From assembly GCA_900467685.1 (NCBI GenBank), contig UBQX01000004.1, positions 62,001 to 126,000 of the forward strand: a stretch of 64,000 nt of DNA. Reading direction: 5' to 3'. This document shows, in pieces, positions 23,326 to 32,903 of this stretch. Both the position numbers and the translations under genes were made by a program. Within the stretch, counting starts at the first letter, position 1, and each line of letters begins with the position of its first letter. A model generated the notes under the pieces. That model saw only the letters and a program-made list of their open reading frames with translations, searched no databases and was not told where the DNA came from. The stretch is from Hyphomicrobiales bacterium (GTDB taxonomy: Bacteria; Pseudomonadota; Alphaproteobacteria; Rhizobiales; Rhizobiaceae).

Positions 23326-23955
23326 TCACTTCGTCCCATACATGCGGTCGCCGGCATCCCCGAGGCCCGGCATGATGTAGCCGAGTTCGTTGAGATGATC
23401 GTCGATGGCGGCGGTGAAGACCGGGACGTCCGGATGCGCTTCCGTGAAGTTCTTGATGCCTTCAGGCGCTGCCAGCAGGCAAAGGAAGCGGATATTGTTC
23501 GCGCCGCGCTCCTTCAGCTTGTCGACGGCTGCAATCGAGGAATTGCCGGTGGCGAGCATCGGGTCCACGACGATGACGAGGCGGGCGTCGAGATCGCCGG
23601 GGGCCTTGAAGTAATATTCAACCGGCTGCAGCGTCTCGTGGTCGCGATAGACGCCGATATGCGAGACGCGGGCGGCGGGCACCAGTTCCAGCATGCCTTC
23701 GAGCAAGCCGTTGCCGGCGCGCAGGATCGAGGCGAAGACCAGCTTCTTCCCTTCGAGCAGCGGCGCGTCCATCTCCATCAGCGGCGTTTCGATCCGCTCG
23801 GTGGTCAGCTCCAGATCGCGGGTCACTTCATAGCAGAGCAGCGTCGAGATTTCCCGAAGCAGCCGGCGGAAGCTGGCCGTCGAGGTTTCCTTCTTGCGCA
23901 TGATCGTCAGCTTGTGCTGCACGAGGGGATGGGAAATAACCGTGACGCCGTTCAT
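23326..23955 (-). CDS. upp: Uracil phosphoribosyltransferase
   Basis: A 209-residue salvage enzyme making UMP from uracil and PRPP. The PRPP-binding loop [11 protein letters not shown] lies near residues 131-141, and the uracil-binding C-terminal segment [18 protein letters not shown] is canonical. It recycles the uracil released by deoA and by cytidine breakdown. Divergently placed from the deo operon but with its own strong terminator downstream. Confidence 0.97.
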   Translation of the reverse strand: MNGVTVISHPLVQHKLTIMRKKETSTASFRRLLREISTLLCYEVTRDLELTTERIETPLMEMDAPLLEGKKLVFASILRAGNGLLEGMLELVPAARVSHIGVYRDHETLQPVEYYFKAPGDLDARLVIVVDPMLATGNSSIAAVDKLKERGANNIRFLCLLAAPEGIKNFTEAHPDVPVFTAAIDDHLNELGYIMPGLGDAGDRMYGTK

Positions 23956-24046
23956 CTTTGCCTTCCAGTCAATACTTATTCCAGAATAGTCTTATCGTAA
24001 TGTCCGCCCCCCGCAAGCTGAACGCGCGTGCCGGGGCGCTTAATCC

Positions 24047-25012
24047 TCAAATCATTGCAAGGAGACGCGCGCGTGTGGCCTCATCGACAAAGGCGGCCTC
24101 AAGCGCAGTGCGTGTCATCGCATTCAGGTCGGCGTCGCTGAAGCCCATCCGCGACTTCGCAACCTCGTATTCCCGTGCGAGCGATGTGTGGAAGAAGGGC
24201 GGATCGTCCGAGTTCAGCGTCACCTTCACGCCCATGTCGAAGAAGGTTTTCAGCGGATGGCTCTCGAAATCCGGGAAGACCTTGAGTGCGATGTTCGACC
24301 CCGGGCAGACCTCCAGGACAATTCCCAGGTCGGCAATGCGACGCACGAGGTCCATGTCCTCGATGGCGCGCACGCCATGGCCGATCCGAGCGGGCCGCAC
24401 GAGGTCGATCGCATCGCGCACGCTTTCCGCTCCCGCCAGCTCGCCGGCATGGATGGTGATGCCCAGACCTGCCTCGCGGGCGATGTCGAAGGCGCGGGTG
24501 AAGTCGGCGACCTTGCCGAAGCGCTCCTCGCCGGCCATGTTGAAGCCGGTGATCAGCGGGTCAGGCCGCTCTGCCGCGAGTTTCGCGGCGGCTTCGACGC
24601 GCTCGGCCCCCAGATGGCGAACGCCGATGACGACCATGCGGCTTTCGATGCCGCATCTCTCCTTGGCCCGCTTCATGCCTTCGGAAATGCCGGCAATATA
24701 GGCGCGTGCGCTCAAGCCCGCCGACACGCCGTGATCGGGCGAGACGAAGAGTTCGCCATAGACGGCACCGGCAGCGGAAATCTCCAGCAGGTAGGTTTCT
24801 GCCAGAAGCGCGAAATCCTCTTCCGTCTTGAACAGCGAGGCGGCCGCGTCGTAGCAGCCCAGAAAGGTCGTGAAATCGTGCCAGACATAGGCGCCCTCGC
24901 GAATGAAGGGCGACATGTCGGCTCCGTATTTCGCGGCCTGCGACAGCACGAGTGAAACCGGCGCGCCGGCTTCCAGATGCAGGTGCAGTTCGGCTTTCTT
25001 CAGCATCGACAT
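24047..25012 (-). CDS. add: Adenosine deaminase
   Basis: A 321-residue enzyme converting adenosine and deoxyadenosine to (deoxy)inosine, the substrate for the purine nucleoside phosphorylase. Metal ligands are in ELHLHLE near the N-terminus, the catalytic Glu in ITIHAGE, a His in RIGHGV and the Asp pair in NSDDPPFF. The ATG at 25012 overlaps the stop of deoB (TGATG); a GTG one codon earlier is an alternative. Co-transcribed with deoB. Confidence 0.94.
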   Translation of the reverse strand: MSMLKKAELHLHLEAGAPVSLVLSQAAKYGADMSPFIREGAYVWHDFTTFLGCYDAAASLFKTEEDFALLAETYLLEISAAGAVYGELFVSPDHGVSAGLSARAYIAGISEGMKRAKERCGIESRMVVIGVRHLGAERVEAAAKLAAERPDPLITGFNMAGEERFGKVADFTRAFDIAREAGLGITIHAGELAGAESVRDAIDLVRPARIGHGVRAIEDMDLVRRIADLGIVLEVCPGSNIALKVFPDFESHPLKTFFDMGVKVTLNSDDPPFFHTSLAREYEVAKSRMGFSDADLNAMTRTALEAAFVDEATRARLLAMI

Positions 25013-26232
25013 CACAGGAAGCTCCGTCCGTGGCGGCCGGGTTCGATCCCGAGATGCGCCGCGATGGTTTCGCCGATATCCGCATAGGTCGGCAGCACGC
25101 CGAGCTCGCGGGTCTTGATGCCAGGACCATAGGCCAGAACCGGCACGCGTTCGCGCGTATGGTCCGAGCCGCGCCAGGTCGGATCGCAGCCATGATCGGC
25201 GGTGATGACCACCATGTCGCCGCGCTGGAGCTTGCGGTTGATCTCGGGCAGGCGCCGGTCGAACTCCTCCAGCGCCGCGGCATAGCCGGCGACATCGCGG
25301 CGATGGCCATAGAGCATGTCGAAATCGACGAAATTGGTGAAGACAAGATCGCCATCGCCGGCCTCGTCCATCGCTTCCAGCGTCGCATCGAACAGCGCCA
25401 TGTTGCCGCTCGCCTTCCAGAGCTGCGAAACGCCCTGATGCGCGAATATATCGGCGATCTTGCCGATGGCGTGCACCTTGCGGCCCGAATTCTTCAACCG
25501 GTCGAGCAGCGTGGGTTCCGGAGGCAGGACGGAATAGTCGCGCCGGTTGCCGGTGCGCTCGAAGGTCTCGGCACTTTCGCCGACGAAGGGGCGCGCGATG
25601 ACGCGGCCGATATTGTAGTCGTCCACCAGCTTGCGAACGATCTCGCAGAGAGCCAGAAGCCGGTCTAGGCCGAAATGCGTCTCATGCGCAGCGATCTGGA
25701 AGACGGAGTCCGAGGAGGTGTAGCAGATCGGCTTCCCGGTGCGGATATGCTCCTCGCCATATTGCCGGATGATATCCGTGCCGGAGGCATGGCAATTGCC
25801 GAGAATGCCCGGAATGTCGGCCGCCTTGCAGATGCGGTTGACCAGCTTCTCCGGAAAGGCTTCGCCCTCCGCCGGGAAATAGCCCCAGTCGAACATGACC
25901 GGCGTTCCGGCAATTTCCCAGTGACCGGAGGGCGTGTCCTTGCCGCGGGAGATCTCACTGGCTGCGCCCCTGATCCCGTAGGTCTTTTCCGGCACCGGCA
26001 TTCCCGCAGGAAACTGGCCGGTGGCCGCCTTCGCCGCATGCAGCAGCCCGAAGACGGAGAGATTGGGCAGTTCCAGCGGCCCGTCGCGCAGCCCCTTGCG
26101 GTCGGCGCAGCCATGCGCGCAGAACTCCGCGATGTGGCCAAGCGTGTTGGCGCCGAGATCGCCATAGATCTCCGCATCCGGCGCGCCGCCGATACCGAAG
26201 GAGTCGAGAACAAACAGAAATGCGCGAGCCAT
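25012..26232 (-). CDS. deoB: Phosphopentomutase
   Basis: A 406-residue metalloenzyme interconverting (deoxy)ribose-1-phosphate and (deoxy)ribose-5-phosphate, linking deoA/punA products to deoC and central metabolism. Alkaline-phosphatase superfamily metal sites are seen in [12 protein letters not shown] (N-terminal), [13 protein letters not shown] (middle), [14 protein letters not shown] and [11 protein letters not shown] (C-terminal). ATG at 26232 was chosen because homologues start [11 protein letters not shown]; a GTG at 26238 is possible. Overlaps add. Confidence 0.96.
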   Translation of the reverse strand: MARAFLFVLDSFGIGGAPDAEIYGDLGANTLGHIAEFCAHGCADRKGLRDGPLELPNLSVFGLLHAAKAATGQFPAGMPVPEKTYGIRGAASEISRGKDTPSGHWEIAGTPVMFDWGYFPAEGEAFPEKLVNRICKAADIPGILGNCHASGTDIIRQYGEEHIRTGKPICYTSSDSVFQIAAHETHFGLDRLLALCEIVRKLVDDYNIGRVIARPFVGESAETFERTGNRRDYSVLPPEPTLLDRLKNSGRKVHAIGKIADIFAHQGVSQLWKASGNMALFDATLEAMDEAGDGDLVFTNFVDFDMLYGHRRDVAGYAAALEEFDRRLPEINRKLQRGDMVVITADHGCDPTWRGSDHTRERVPVLAYGPGIKTRELGVLPTYADIGETIAAHLGIEPGRHGRSFL

Positions 26233-26344
26233 GGTCACCAGACGTCCAGAGCAGTGTCAGACAGTCGTTTTGACCCGGAATTGCGCATAAATAAAGGGCA
26301 GGGCGACAATCGATGCGCGTCTGTTCACCGGAAATGCGCGGAGG

Positions 26345-26938
26345 TCAGCAATCCGAGCAGCTAATGTTGTTGCCGACGCGCTGACGATAATAGAAGTCCT
26401 TCTTGATGGTGAAGCTCTTCGTCTGTGTTCCGCTCATGCCCGGCAGGTAGAGCAGAAGCGAATAGGGCAGGCTGAGTTCCGATCGAACGACAAAGGAGTT
26501 CGCAATCGCCAGATCCGAGGGAATGGTGGCGACCGTGCCTGTGCCATAGGGCGTGCCGCCTGTCGACTGCCACGACCATGCAATCCTGGCAACCGAGGCG
26601 CCATCAATGGTGATGCCGCTCAGTTTGAGCGTCACGCCATTCGAAGAATAGGGTGCGATGGTTGCCTTGGCGACATTCGTCATGGTCGCAAGAAACGCCT
26701 TGTCCACCGACGTCCTTTGCGTGACGAGGTCGGCAATATCGGAGGAGGCATGGGTCGTCTTGCGCGTAATGCTGATGGCGACCGTGATTTCGAAGGACAT
26801 CAAATATATGATGAGCAGGATCGGCACGATCAGCGCGAATTCGACCGCGCCCACGCCATCCTTCTCGCGTGCAAGGCGAGAGCTTGCGGCAAAGCCCGCC
26901 AGCTTTCTCAGTCTCGCTATGAAGGCCACGGCGCTCAC
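26345..26938 (-). CDS. TadE-like minor pilin (Tad system)
   Basis: A 197-residue protein with a charged N-terminus, then GVGAVEFALIVPILLIIYLM at about residues 28-47, the TadE-type prepilin-like segment with Glu at the fifth position after Gly. The rest is a soluble periplasmic domain ending in two Cys (SCSDC). The start is a GTG overlapping the stop of the upstream TadE-like gene. It probably forms a minor pilin pair with it, processed by CpaA. Confidence 0.85.
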   Translation of the reverse strand: MSAVAFIARLRKLAGFAASSRLAREKDGVGAVEFALIVPILLIIYLMSFEITVAISITRKTTHASSDIADLVTQRTSVDKAFLATMTNVAKATIAPYSSNGVTLKLSGITIDGASVARIAWSWQSTGGTPYGTGTVATIPSDLAIANSFVVRSELSLPYSLLLYLPGMSGTQTKSFTIKKDFYYRQRVGNNISCSDC

Positions 26939-27546
26939 GGGTAATTCTCGTTCTGGAAGGCGCTGGTCGCGACGATGAGGAATTGTCCCTTGGTCGAGCC
27001 TTCCTGCTGGATATTCGAAATGTAAGGGCGCACCAGATCCGTGGTGATGGGCCAGCGATAGTAGGCGCGGAACATGTTGATCTTGCCTGCACCGCCCGGA
27101 GAGTAGTTCATCTTGGTGGTGTCGAGATCCTTCGTCTTGCCGCCATTCGTTGCGACCAGGGGGATATTCGTCGGAATGTCGGCGAAGCTCGTGACCTGTT
27201 CAAGGTCGATCCAGAGCTTGTTCGGTGTCGCTGCCTCGGTATTGGAACAGGTGATCATCACCGAGATCTGCTTGCAGAATTCCTGCCGGAACTGCGTCCG
27301 GGTCATGTCCGTCGTGCGCCCGAGGTTGAACGTGATCTGTCCCGTGCGGACGCGCCGCGCCATCGTGTCGACGGCGTTGGAGACAAGCTGCTCTCCGGTG
27401 AAGGCGATGAAGGTTTCAAATGTCGCGAAGACGATCATCATGAAAGGGATAGCAAGAATGGCAAATTCGATCGCCGTCGCACCCTCGCTCGACTTGAAAA
27501 GCCGGCGCAGTCGCGAAGCCCGATCTGCCTTTCCTTCTGAGGTCAA
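26935..27546 (-). CDS. TadE-like minor pilin (Tad system)
   Basis: A 203-residue protein with EGATAIEFAILAIPFMMIVF at about residues 20-39, the TadE pseudopilin processing segment, followed by a periplasmic domain with a Cys pair. The start appears to be TTG at 27546 after a GGGAG site. It is the first of two overlapping minor pilin genes on the minus strand, next to and opposite the pilA-cpa operon. Confidence 0.84.
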   Translation of the reverse strand: MTSEGKADRASRLRRLFKSSEGATAIEFAILAIPFMMIVFATFETFIAFTGEQLVSNAVDTMARRVRTGQITFNLGRTTDMTRTQFRQEFCKQISVMITCSNTEAATPNKLWIDLEQVTSFADIPTNIPLVATNGGKTKDLDTTKMNYSPGGAGKINMFRAYYRWPITTDLVRPYISNIQQEGSTKGQFLIVATSAFQNENYP

Positions 27547-27657
27547 GTGCCCACTCCCAACTTCGGCTGACCAGACGATCGGACTTCGGTCCGCTGAGGC
27601 ATTCCATTGAACGCGCCGATCGTCTCCTGTTTCACACGTCTGATCGCGAGGCCTTTG

Positions 27658-28116
27658 TTACTGTGCCATGGATGTGGTGGGCGCAGCCGCAGCCGAGTTC
27701 GCGGCATTGCCGCTCGGCGACGAGTTCTTCTCGCAATTCGGGGTGCAGGAATAGACGCTGCGTTCCGTCTGCCGGAAAACGCGAACCGAATTTCCTTCGT
27801 CGATCGAAACCAGCACGCGCTCGTCGAGGATTGCATTGCCGGTCGAATCGAGCAGGACCAGATTGGTCGTGCCGAAACTGCGACCGGTGAGCACGATCGT
27901 CTTGGAATCAGCCACTGTGGCGTCCGCGACGTCTGAGTTCCCGATGATGACCTTGGCGACGGCGCGATCAAGTTTCAATACGCGCGCATGATTCATGAAG
28001 ACTCGAATGAGGTCGTCGTTCTTGTCCGATGCGGCCGTGGCACCCGCGGACAACAGGAGCGCAAAGGCACCCGTGACGAGCATCTTCATCTTGAGCGAGG
28101 AATTGAGAGCAGGCAT
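27658..28116 (-). CDS. CpaC N-terminal-domain-like pilus assembly protein
   Basis: A 152-residue exported protein. Residues about 9-28 form a signal peptide. The mature part (residues 35-110) matches the pilus-assembly N-terminal domain of CpaC/RcpA secretins: LDRAVAKVIIGNSDVADATV, then KTIVLTGRSFGTTNLVLLD. The secretin domain itself is absent and the tail is Ser/Ala-rich with a Cys pair. It resembles a stand-alone copy of the domain seen at the start of cpaC (30528). Possibly a secretin accessory or an evolutionary fragment. Confidence 0.82.
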   Translation of the reverse strand: MPALNSSLKMKMLVTGAFALLLSAGATAASDKNDDLIRVFMNHARVLKLDRAVAKVIIGNSDVADATVADSKTIVLTGRSFGTTNLVLLDSTGNAILDERVLVSIDEGNSVRVFRQTERSVYSCTPNCEKNSSPSGNAANSAAAAPTTSMAQ

Positions 28117-28554
28117 GGTTATATCCCGATGGATTTTGAGACACTGTCGTCTGCAAATGTAAAATTCGCGTTAAGCATGACAGACTATGTTCCAGCGCCG
28201 GCTTTCCCCTATTGCTATCGGAGCGCCCCTGTCAGAAGCCCTGCCCGAACGATCCGGCCTGTCGAGACATGCGAATTGTCAGCATTCCGTTTAATCAGTA
28301 TCTCTCAATCAACCGTCAATATACACCTTGGTCTGAAGGGTTCTTGACGCGAACCAGGGCGATTAACGCAGAAAATTGTTTGAATTCAATTTGTAGACTA
28401 TTTACCAGTTCCGGGTCAAAATTGGATTAACCTGTCGTTAAGCATACGCGTTAAGTCGATTTCAAGGAAGCCGGGATAGTCTCATCGCATCCGATCAACG
28501 GGAACGGTTGGCGGTACTGCCGAAATTTTAAAAGATGTGACTCAGGAGACCCAA
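28117..28554. other. AT-rich intergenic region upstream of pilA
   Basis: This 438-base gap separates the divergent CpaC-N-like gene and pilA and must contain both promoters. It is richer in A and T than the surroundings and contains several TTAA half-sites, including the CtrA-like box at 28427-28441. A ribosome-binding site for pilA, CAGGAG, is at 28543-28548. No open frame with coding character was found. Confidence 0.6.
28427..28441 (+). promoter_or_regulatory. CtrA-like binding site upstream of pilA
   Basis: TTAA at 28427-28430 and TTAA at 28438-28441 are separated by exactly seven bases (CCTGTCG), the consensus TTAA-N7-TTAA of the cell-cycle regulator CtrA. It is 114 bases before the pilA ATG. 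pilA is a known CtrA target in Caulobacter; extension to this organism is inference from the motif. Confidence 0.5.
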
Positions 28555-28728
28555 ATGACCAAGCTTCTTACCCGTCTTATGAAAGACGAATCTGGCGCCA
28601 CCGCCATCGAATACGGTCTGATCGCTGCCCTCATCGGCGTTGCAATCATCACCGGCGCACGCTCGCTCGGCACGGCTCTGAACAACAAGTTCAGCACCAT
28701 TGCAACGACGGTCAACAACACGAACTGA
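28555..28728 (+). CDS. pilA: Flp/PilA-type major pilin
   Basis: A 57-residue prepilin, the structural subunit of the Flp/Tad pilus. The leader ends at Gly-Ala in DESGATAIEYGLIAALIGVA; the Glu-Tyr pair at mature positions 5 and 6 is the Flp signature recognised by the CpaA peptidase. The hydrophobic helix then runs to about residue 40 and a polar tail follows. ATG at 28555 lies six bases after CAGGAG. A strong terminator follows, so pilA can be made in large excess over the assembly genes. Confidence 0.95.
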   Translation: MTKLLTRLMKDESGATAIEYGLIAALIGVAIITGARSLGTALNNKFSTIATTVNNTN

Positions 28729-28755
28729 TCGGTTCGTGTTCATAAGTTCGATTTC

Positions 28756-28796
28756 AAACCTGCCTTCGGCCGCCGAAGGCAGGTTTGTATATTTTT
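28756..28796 (+). terminator. Strong terminator after pilA
   Basis: AAACCTGCCTTCGGC at 28756-28770 and GCCGAAGGCAGGTTT at 28772-28786 are perfect complements with a tiny loop, followed by the T-rich GTATATTTTT. Typical of a highly expressed single-gene pilin transcript. Confidence 0.92.
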
Positions 28797-28985
28797 AAGT
28801 GGTTTGAGGCAAAGTGGCGTCGGTCGCGTACGATCCCGGCTCGGGAACGGCGTGAGACTGAATGAACGCAATGCCTTAACGTGATTCCGCCGCTGATACG
28901 GCTGAACTGCGCCAGAGGCCCGGCTATGCCAGGATGTCTTCTCGGGGCATTCGCGAAAGCCGGACCACCAGGAAACCGCCAGGCC

Positions 28986-29498
28986 ATGATCCAAGCAGCC
29001 ATACTTGTCATCTTTCCGCTCTGCATGGCGGTTGCGGCTTTTTCCGACCTTTTCACGATGACGATCCCGAACCGCGTTTCGGTGATCCTTCTGGCTTCCT
29101 TTCTCATCGTGGCGCCTCTCGCGGGCATGAGCCTTGTCCAGATCGGCTGGCATCTTCTCGCCGGCCTTTGCGTTTTTTCTGTTGTCTTCGTGCTCTTCGC
29201 GACGAACACGATGGGCGGCGGCGATGCCAAGGTGTTGACCGCCAGCGCCATCTGGTTCGGCTTCAATGACAGCCAGATCGTCTATATGGGTAATGTGGCC
29301 GTCTTCGGCGGCGCGCTGACCATCCTGATCCTTCTGATCCGCAGCCAGCGAAACCTCATCGCGGCCATGGGCCTTCCCGTTCCGCGGACATTTCTGCAGG
29401 AAAAGAAGATCCCCTATGGCATTGCCATCGGCATCGGAGGCTTTGTCGCCTATCCGGCATCGCCGCTCATGGAAATGGTGCTTCACAACACTTTCTGA
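28986..29498 (+). CDS. cpaA: Prepilin peptidase CpaA
   Basis: A 170-residue membrane aspartyl protease of the A24 family that cleaves PilA and TadE-type leaders. The first catalytic Asp is in FSDLFTMTIPNR near the N-terminus and the second in GGGDAKVL near residue 80, the GxGDxK motif. About five membrane helices; the N-methyltransferase domain of larger PilD enzymes is absent, as usual in Tad systems. Start at ATG 28986, the methionine of MIQAAILVIFPL. Confidence 0.94.
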   Translation: MIQAAILVIFPLCMAVAAFSDLFTMTIPNRVSVILLASFLIVAPLAGMSLVQIGWHLLAGLCVFSVVFVLFATNTMGGGDAKVLTASAIWFGFNDSQIVYMGNVAVFGGALTILILLIRSQRNLIAAMGLPVPRTFLQEKKIPYGIAIGIGGFVAYPASPLMEMVLHNTF

Positions 29499-29711
29499 GC
29501 CAAGAGGTTGATGCTGCGGGAAACTCCCCGCCCTTCATCTCCGTGCCTCCCGGCTCTGCCTTTCGGCGGGGTTCGTGTACCTTTGGACAACGTGGCCGGC
29601 CGGGAGAAGGTTTAGATTGCTTTAACCTTACCCTTAAGAATTTCATTAACCATAATTACACCAATTCCTGATCAATTGAGGTCACTTCGTTGGATTCTCC
29701 AGGAATTGATC

Positions 29712-30509
29712 ATGAAACCAGCACGTCTGATTATTTTGTCCGTTGCCGCTGTTGCGGCCGGTCTTGCCGGTTACCTGGCGCTCAACATGGGGGGGCAGCA
29801 GGTCGTCGAGATTCAGGCTGCGCAACCAAAGATGGTCAAGGAAGCGACTGTCGATGTGCTGGTGGCAAAGGCCAACCTGTCCACGGGCTCGAGGCTGAAT
29901 GCCGACAGCATGGCCTGGATCGCCTGGCCTGAAACGGCGGTCGCGCCCGGCTTCATCACCAAGAAGAACCGCGAAAGCGCGATGGCCGATCTCAACGGCG
30001 CCATTGTCCGGCTGCCGATGTTTGCCAACGAGCCGGTTCGCCTTGAAAAGATCGTCGATGCCAGCAACCGTACGATGTCGTCCATCCTGCCGGCCGGCAA
30101 GCGGGCAATTGCGACGGAAATCAGCGTCTCGACCAGCGCCGGCGGCTTCATCCTGCCGAACGACCGGGTTGACGTGATCATGGTTCGCAAAGGCACGCAG
30201 CAAACGTCGTTCCAGACGGAGACGATCCTCAGCAACATCCGCGTTCTGGCAATCGACCAGCAGCTCCAGCAGGGACCGGACGGCAAGCAGACGGCAGTCG
30301 GTTCGACGGCCACGCTCGAGCTTACCCCGGATCAGGCACGCGTCATCGCGGTCGCGCAGCAGATCGCCGACCGCCTGACGCTCGCGCTTCGCTCGGTCGC
30401 GGATTCGGCCGAGCCCGATACGTCCGCATCCGAGCGGCTCCTGGGCAATGGCGACGGTTCGCCGGGCGTCCAGATCATCAAGTCCGGCACTATCTCGACC
30501 AGCCAGTAA
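29712..30509 (+). CDS. cpaB: Flp pilus assembly protein CpaB
   Basis: A 265-residue periplasmic protein with one N-terminal membrane anchor (residues 5-25) and a SAF domain: VDVLVAKANLSTGSRLNADS near residues 45-65 and AGGFILPNDRVDVIMV around 145-160. CpaB is a periplasmic partner of the CpaC secretin. The ATG at 29712 sits after AGGAATTGATC. It begins the main assembly operon cpaB-F, tadB, tadC. Confidence 0.95.
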   Translation: MKPARLIILSVAAVAAGLAGYLALNMGGQQVVEIQAAQPKMVKEATVDVLVAKANLSTGSRLNADSMAWIAWPETAVAPGFITKKNRESAMADLNGAIVRLPMFANEPVRLEKIVDASNRTMSSILPAGKRAIATEISVSTSAGGFILPNDRVDVIMVRKGTQQTSFQTETILSNIRVLAIDQQLQQGPDGKQTAVGSTATLELTPDQARVIAVAQQIADRLTLALRSVADSAEPDTSASERLLGNGDGSPGVQIIKSGTISTSQ

Positions 30510-30527
30510 GAAGAGCGGGAGCATACA

Positions 30528-32111
30528 GTGAGACCTATCATGCAAGACATCCGCAAGACCACGATTGGCGGGCTGTGCTTCACTCTCGCGGTGACCGGAA
30601 TCCTTCCGATCCCGCTGGCCGGCGAAAACGGAATGGCGGCCTTTGCGGCCAGCGAATCCATGATCACGATTGCCCAGGCGGGCCCCGGCGTGAAGAAGAC
30701 GCTGAAGCTCGGCCTGAACAAGGCGCTTGTGGTCGAGCTTCCGGCCGACGCACACGACATTCTTGTTGCCGACCCGTCGCTTGCCGACGCCGTCACGCGC
30801 ACCTCGCGCCGTCTCTATCTCTTTGGCAAGGCTGTGGGCCAGACGAACGTCTTCGTCTTCGGCGCCGATGGCAAGGAACTCGTTAGCCTGGACATCCAGG
30901 TCGAGCGCGATATCTCGCAGCTCGAAACGAACCTTCGCCGCTTCCTGCCGGATTCCGACATCAAGGTCGAAATCATCTCCGACAACATCGTACTCACCGG
31001 CTCGGTCCGCACACCCCAGGATGCAGCCCAGGCCTCCAAGCTCGCCGAAATCTTCGTCAAGGGCGGTGAAGCCACGACGCGTAACCAGACAGCGTCCGGC
31101 TCCGGCTCGGCCTCCAGCGTCGCGATCTTTGCGGAAGACCGCCAACAATCACAGATCGTAAACCTGCTGACCATCCAGGGCGAGGACCAGGTCACGCTCA
31201 AGGTGACGGTTGCTGAGGTTAGCCGCCAGGTCATCAAGCAGCTCGGCATCAGCGGTTCGATCGGTGGAAGCAACGGCGGTATGTCGTATCTCAACCCGTC
31301 GAACCTCGGCGCCTCGCTTGGACAGATCGCCAATGCGGCTGTCAGCGGCTCGCTTGGTGGGGGTGTCAGCCTCGCTGCCTACATGAATGCGATGGAGCAG
31401 GCTGGTGTGATGCGCACCCTCGCCGAGCCGAGCCTCACCGCGATCTCGGGCGAAGTCGCCAAGTTCTATGTCGGTGGTTCGTTCAACATGGCCACGACGC
31501 AGAACATCACGGCTCCGCAGCAGAGCGTCACCGCAGCAGGTGTTGTCGTGACCTCACCGGGTTCGGTCGACCGCACGGCGGAAGCCACGCAGTATGGCAT
31601 TTCGCTGAACTTCCTTCCCGTTGTACTGTCTGCGGGGCGGATCAGCCTGAAAATGGAAACGGAAGTGTCGGAGCCGACTTACGAAGGCAACTATTCGACG
31701 CGCGGTGCCAGCAACGTCCCCGGCATCACCCATCTAGGCATTCGCCGTCGCCAGGCATCCACCACGGTCGAACTGCCGTCCGGCGGCTCGATCATGATCG
31801 CAGGCCTCGTCAGTGACGACGTGCGCCAGGCCTTCAGCGGCAACCCCGCGCTCGCCAAGATCCCGATCCTCGGCACCATGTTCCGCTCGAAGGACTTCCA
31901 GCGCAACGAGACCGAACTCGTCATCATCGCAACGCCTTATCTCGTACGACCGGTCGCGCCCGACAAGCTCTCGCGTCCCGACGACAACTTCATTCCGGAA
32001 AATGATGCTGCGACCTTCTTCCTGAACAGCGTCAACAAGGTCTACGGCAAGAAGGTCGATCCGGCCTCCGGCCAGCGCTACCACGGCAATGTCGGGTTCA
32101 TCTACAAGTGA
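30528..32111 (+). CDS. cpaC: Outer-membrane secretin CpaC/RcpA
   Basis: A 527-residue secretin forming the outer-membrane channel for the Tad pilus. After a signal segment, residues about 45-135 carry the pilus-assembly N-terminal domain (KALVVELPADAHDILVADPS), then a BON-like domain (QLETNLRRFLPDSDIKVEII), then the type II/III secretin domain with EPSLTAISGE and VELPSGGSIMIAGL. GTG at 30528 has a properly spaced GAGCGGGA; an ATG at 30540 is too far from it. Confidence 0.95.
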   Translation: MRPIMQDIRKTTIGGLCFTLAVTGILPIPLAGENGMAAFAASESMITIAQAGPGVKKTLKLGLNKALVVELPADAHDILVADPSLADAVTRTSRRLYLFGKAVGQTNVFVFGADGKELVSLDIQVERDISQLETNLRRFLPDSDIKVEIISDNIVLTGSVRTPQDAAQASKLAEIFVKGGEATTRNQTASGSGSASSVAIFAEDRQQSQIVNLLTIQGEDQVTLKVTVAEVSRQVIKQLGISGSIGGSNGGMSYLNPSNLGASLGQIANAAVSGSLGGGVSLAAYMNAMEQAGVMRTLAEPSLTAISGEVAKFYVGGSFNMATTQNITAPQQSVTAAGVVVTSPGSVDRTAEATQYGISLNFLPVVLSAGRISLKMETEVSEPTYEGNYSTRGASNVPGITHLGIRRRQASTTVELPSGGSIMIAGLVSDDVRQAFSGNPALAKIPILGTMFRSKDFQRNETELVIIATPYLVRPVAPDKLSRPDDNFIPENDAATFFLNSVNKVYGKKVDPASGQRYHGNVGFIYK

Positions 32112-32122
32112 GGAGCGGGACG

Positions 32123-32869
32123 ATGGACCAGTTGAACGAAGAACGCCTCCACAAGATCAAAAGGGAAGCTCTGGTGATGCCTGCGCTGAGAACTCTGACA
32201 TTCGTCGCGCTTGCGGCCTCGACGGTGGCGCTTGCCGGCTGCGGTAATCTGCGCCCGGACAGCGACCTCAAGACATCGTCCATCGAGAACGACTATCGCG
32301 TTCGACACCCCATCAAGATGGCGGAAGCGGAGCACTCGATCGACATCCCGGTCGCCACCGGCGACGTGAAGCTGGGCCGCGGGATCGAGGACACGATCAG
32401 GGGCTTCGGCCAGAATTACAAGAACAACTCGTCTGGCGTGATCCAGATCGCGATCCCGTCGGGCTCCGTCAATTCGCGCGCCGCTCGGGCCATTGTGCCG
32501 CAGGTGCGCAGCCAGCTGGCCAAGGAGGGCGTCGACCAGCGGCGCATGATCGTGACCAGCTACCAGGCCGAACCCGGCGTGTCCGCGCCGATCAAGATCA
32601 GCTTCGTTGCGCTCACCGCCATGACCGACCAGTGCGGGCAATGGCCGGAAGACCTGATGGAAAATTCCTTCGGCAACAAGAACTGGTACAATTTCGGCTG
32701 CTCCAACCAGAACAATCTGGCCGCCCAGGTCGCCAATCCGAAGGACCTTTTCGACCCGCGGGCATCGACCCCCATCGATGCGCAGCGGCGCGCCAACGTG
32801 ATCGACACCTATCGTCAAACGGGCTCTGACCTTGGCAAGGACACGAGCATCACCATCCCGACCCAATGA
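32123..32869 (+). CDS. cpaD: Pilus assembly lipoprotein CpaD
   Basis: A 248-residue CpaD-family protein with the family terminal region (QCGQWPEDL, NFGCSNQNNLAAQVANPKDL). The lipobox LAGC implies lipid attachment at the Cys, so it is an outer-membrane-directed lipoprotein aiding the CpaC secretin. ATG 32123 follows AGGAG by seven bases and gives a 39-residue leader; an internal ATG at 32177 (MPALRTLTFVAL) gives a standard 21-residue leader and is a serious alternative. Twelve bases follow the cpaC stop. Confidence 0.92.
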   Translation: MDQLNEERLHKIKREALVMPALRTLTFVALAASTVALAGCGNLRPDSDLKTSSIENDYRVRHPIKMAEAEHSIDIPVATGDVKLGRGIEDTIRGFGQNYKNNSSGVIQIAIPSGSVNSRAARAIVPQVRSQLAKEGVDQRRMIVTSYQAEPGVSAPIKISFVALTAMTDQCGQWPEDLMENSFGNKNWYNFGCSNQNNLAAQVANPKDLFDPRASTPIDAQRRANVIDTYRQTGSDLGKDTSITIPTQ

Positions 32870-32903
32870 ACGAGTGTGATCGGTTACCGGAGAGACAGGA
32901 CCC

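Noticed and set aside
29622-29650. TTAA cluster upstream of cpaB as CtrA boxes
   Set aside because: The spacings are eight bases (TTAA-N8-TTAA) rather than seven, so they do not match the CtrA consensus.
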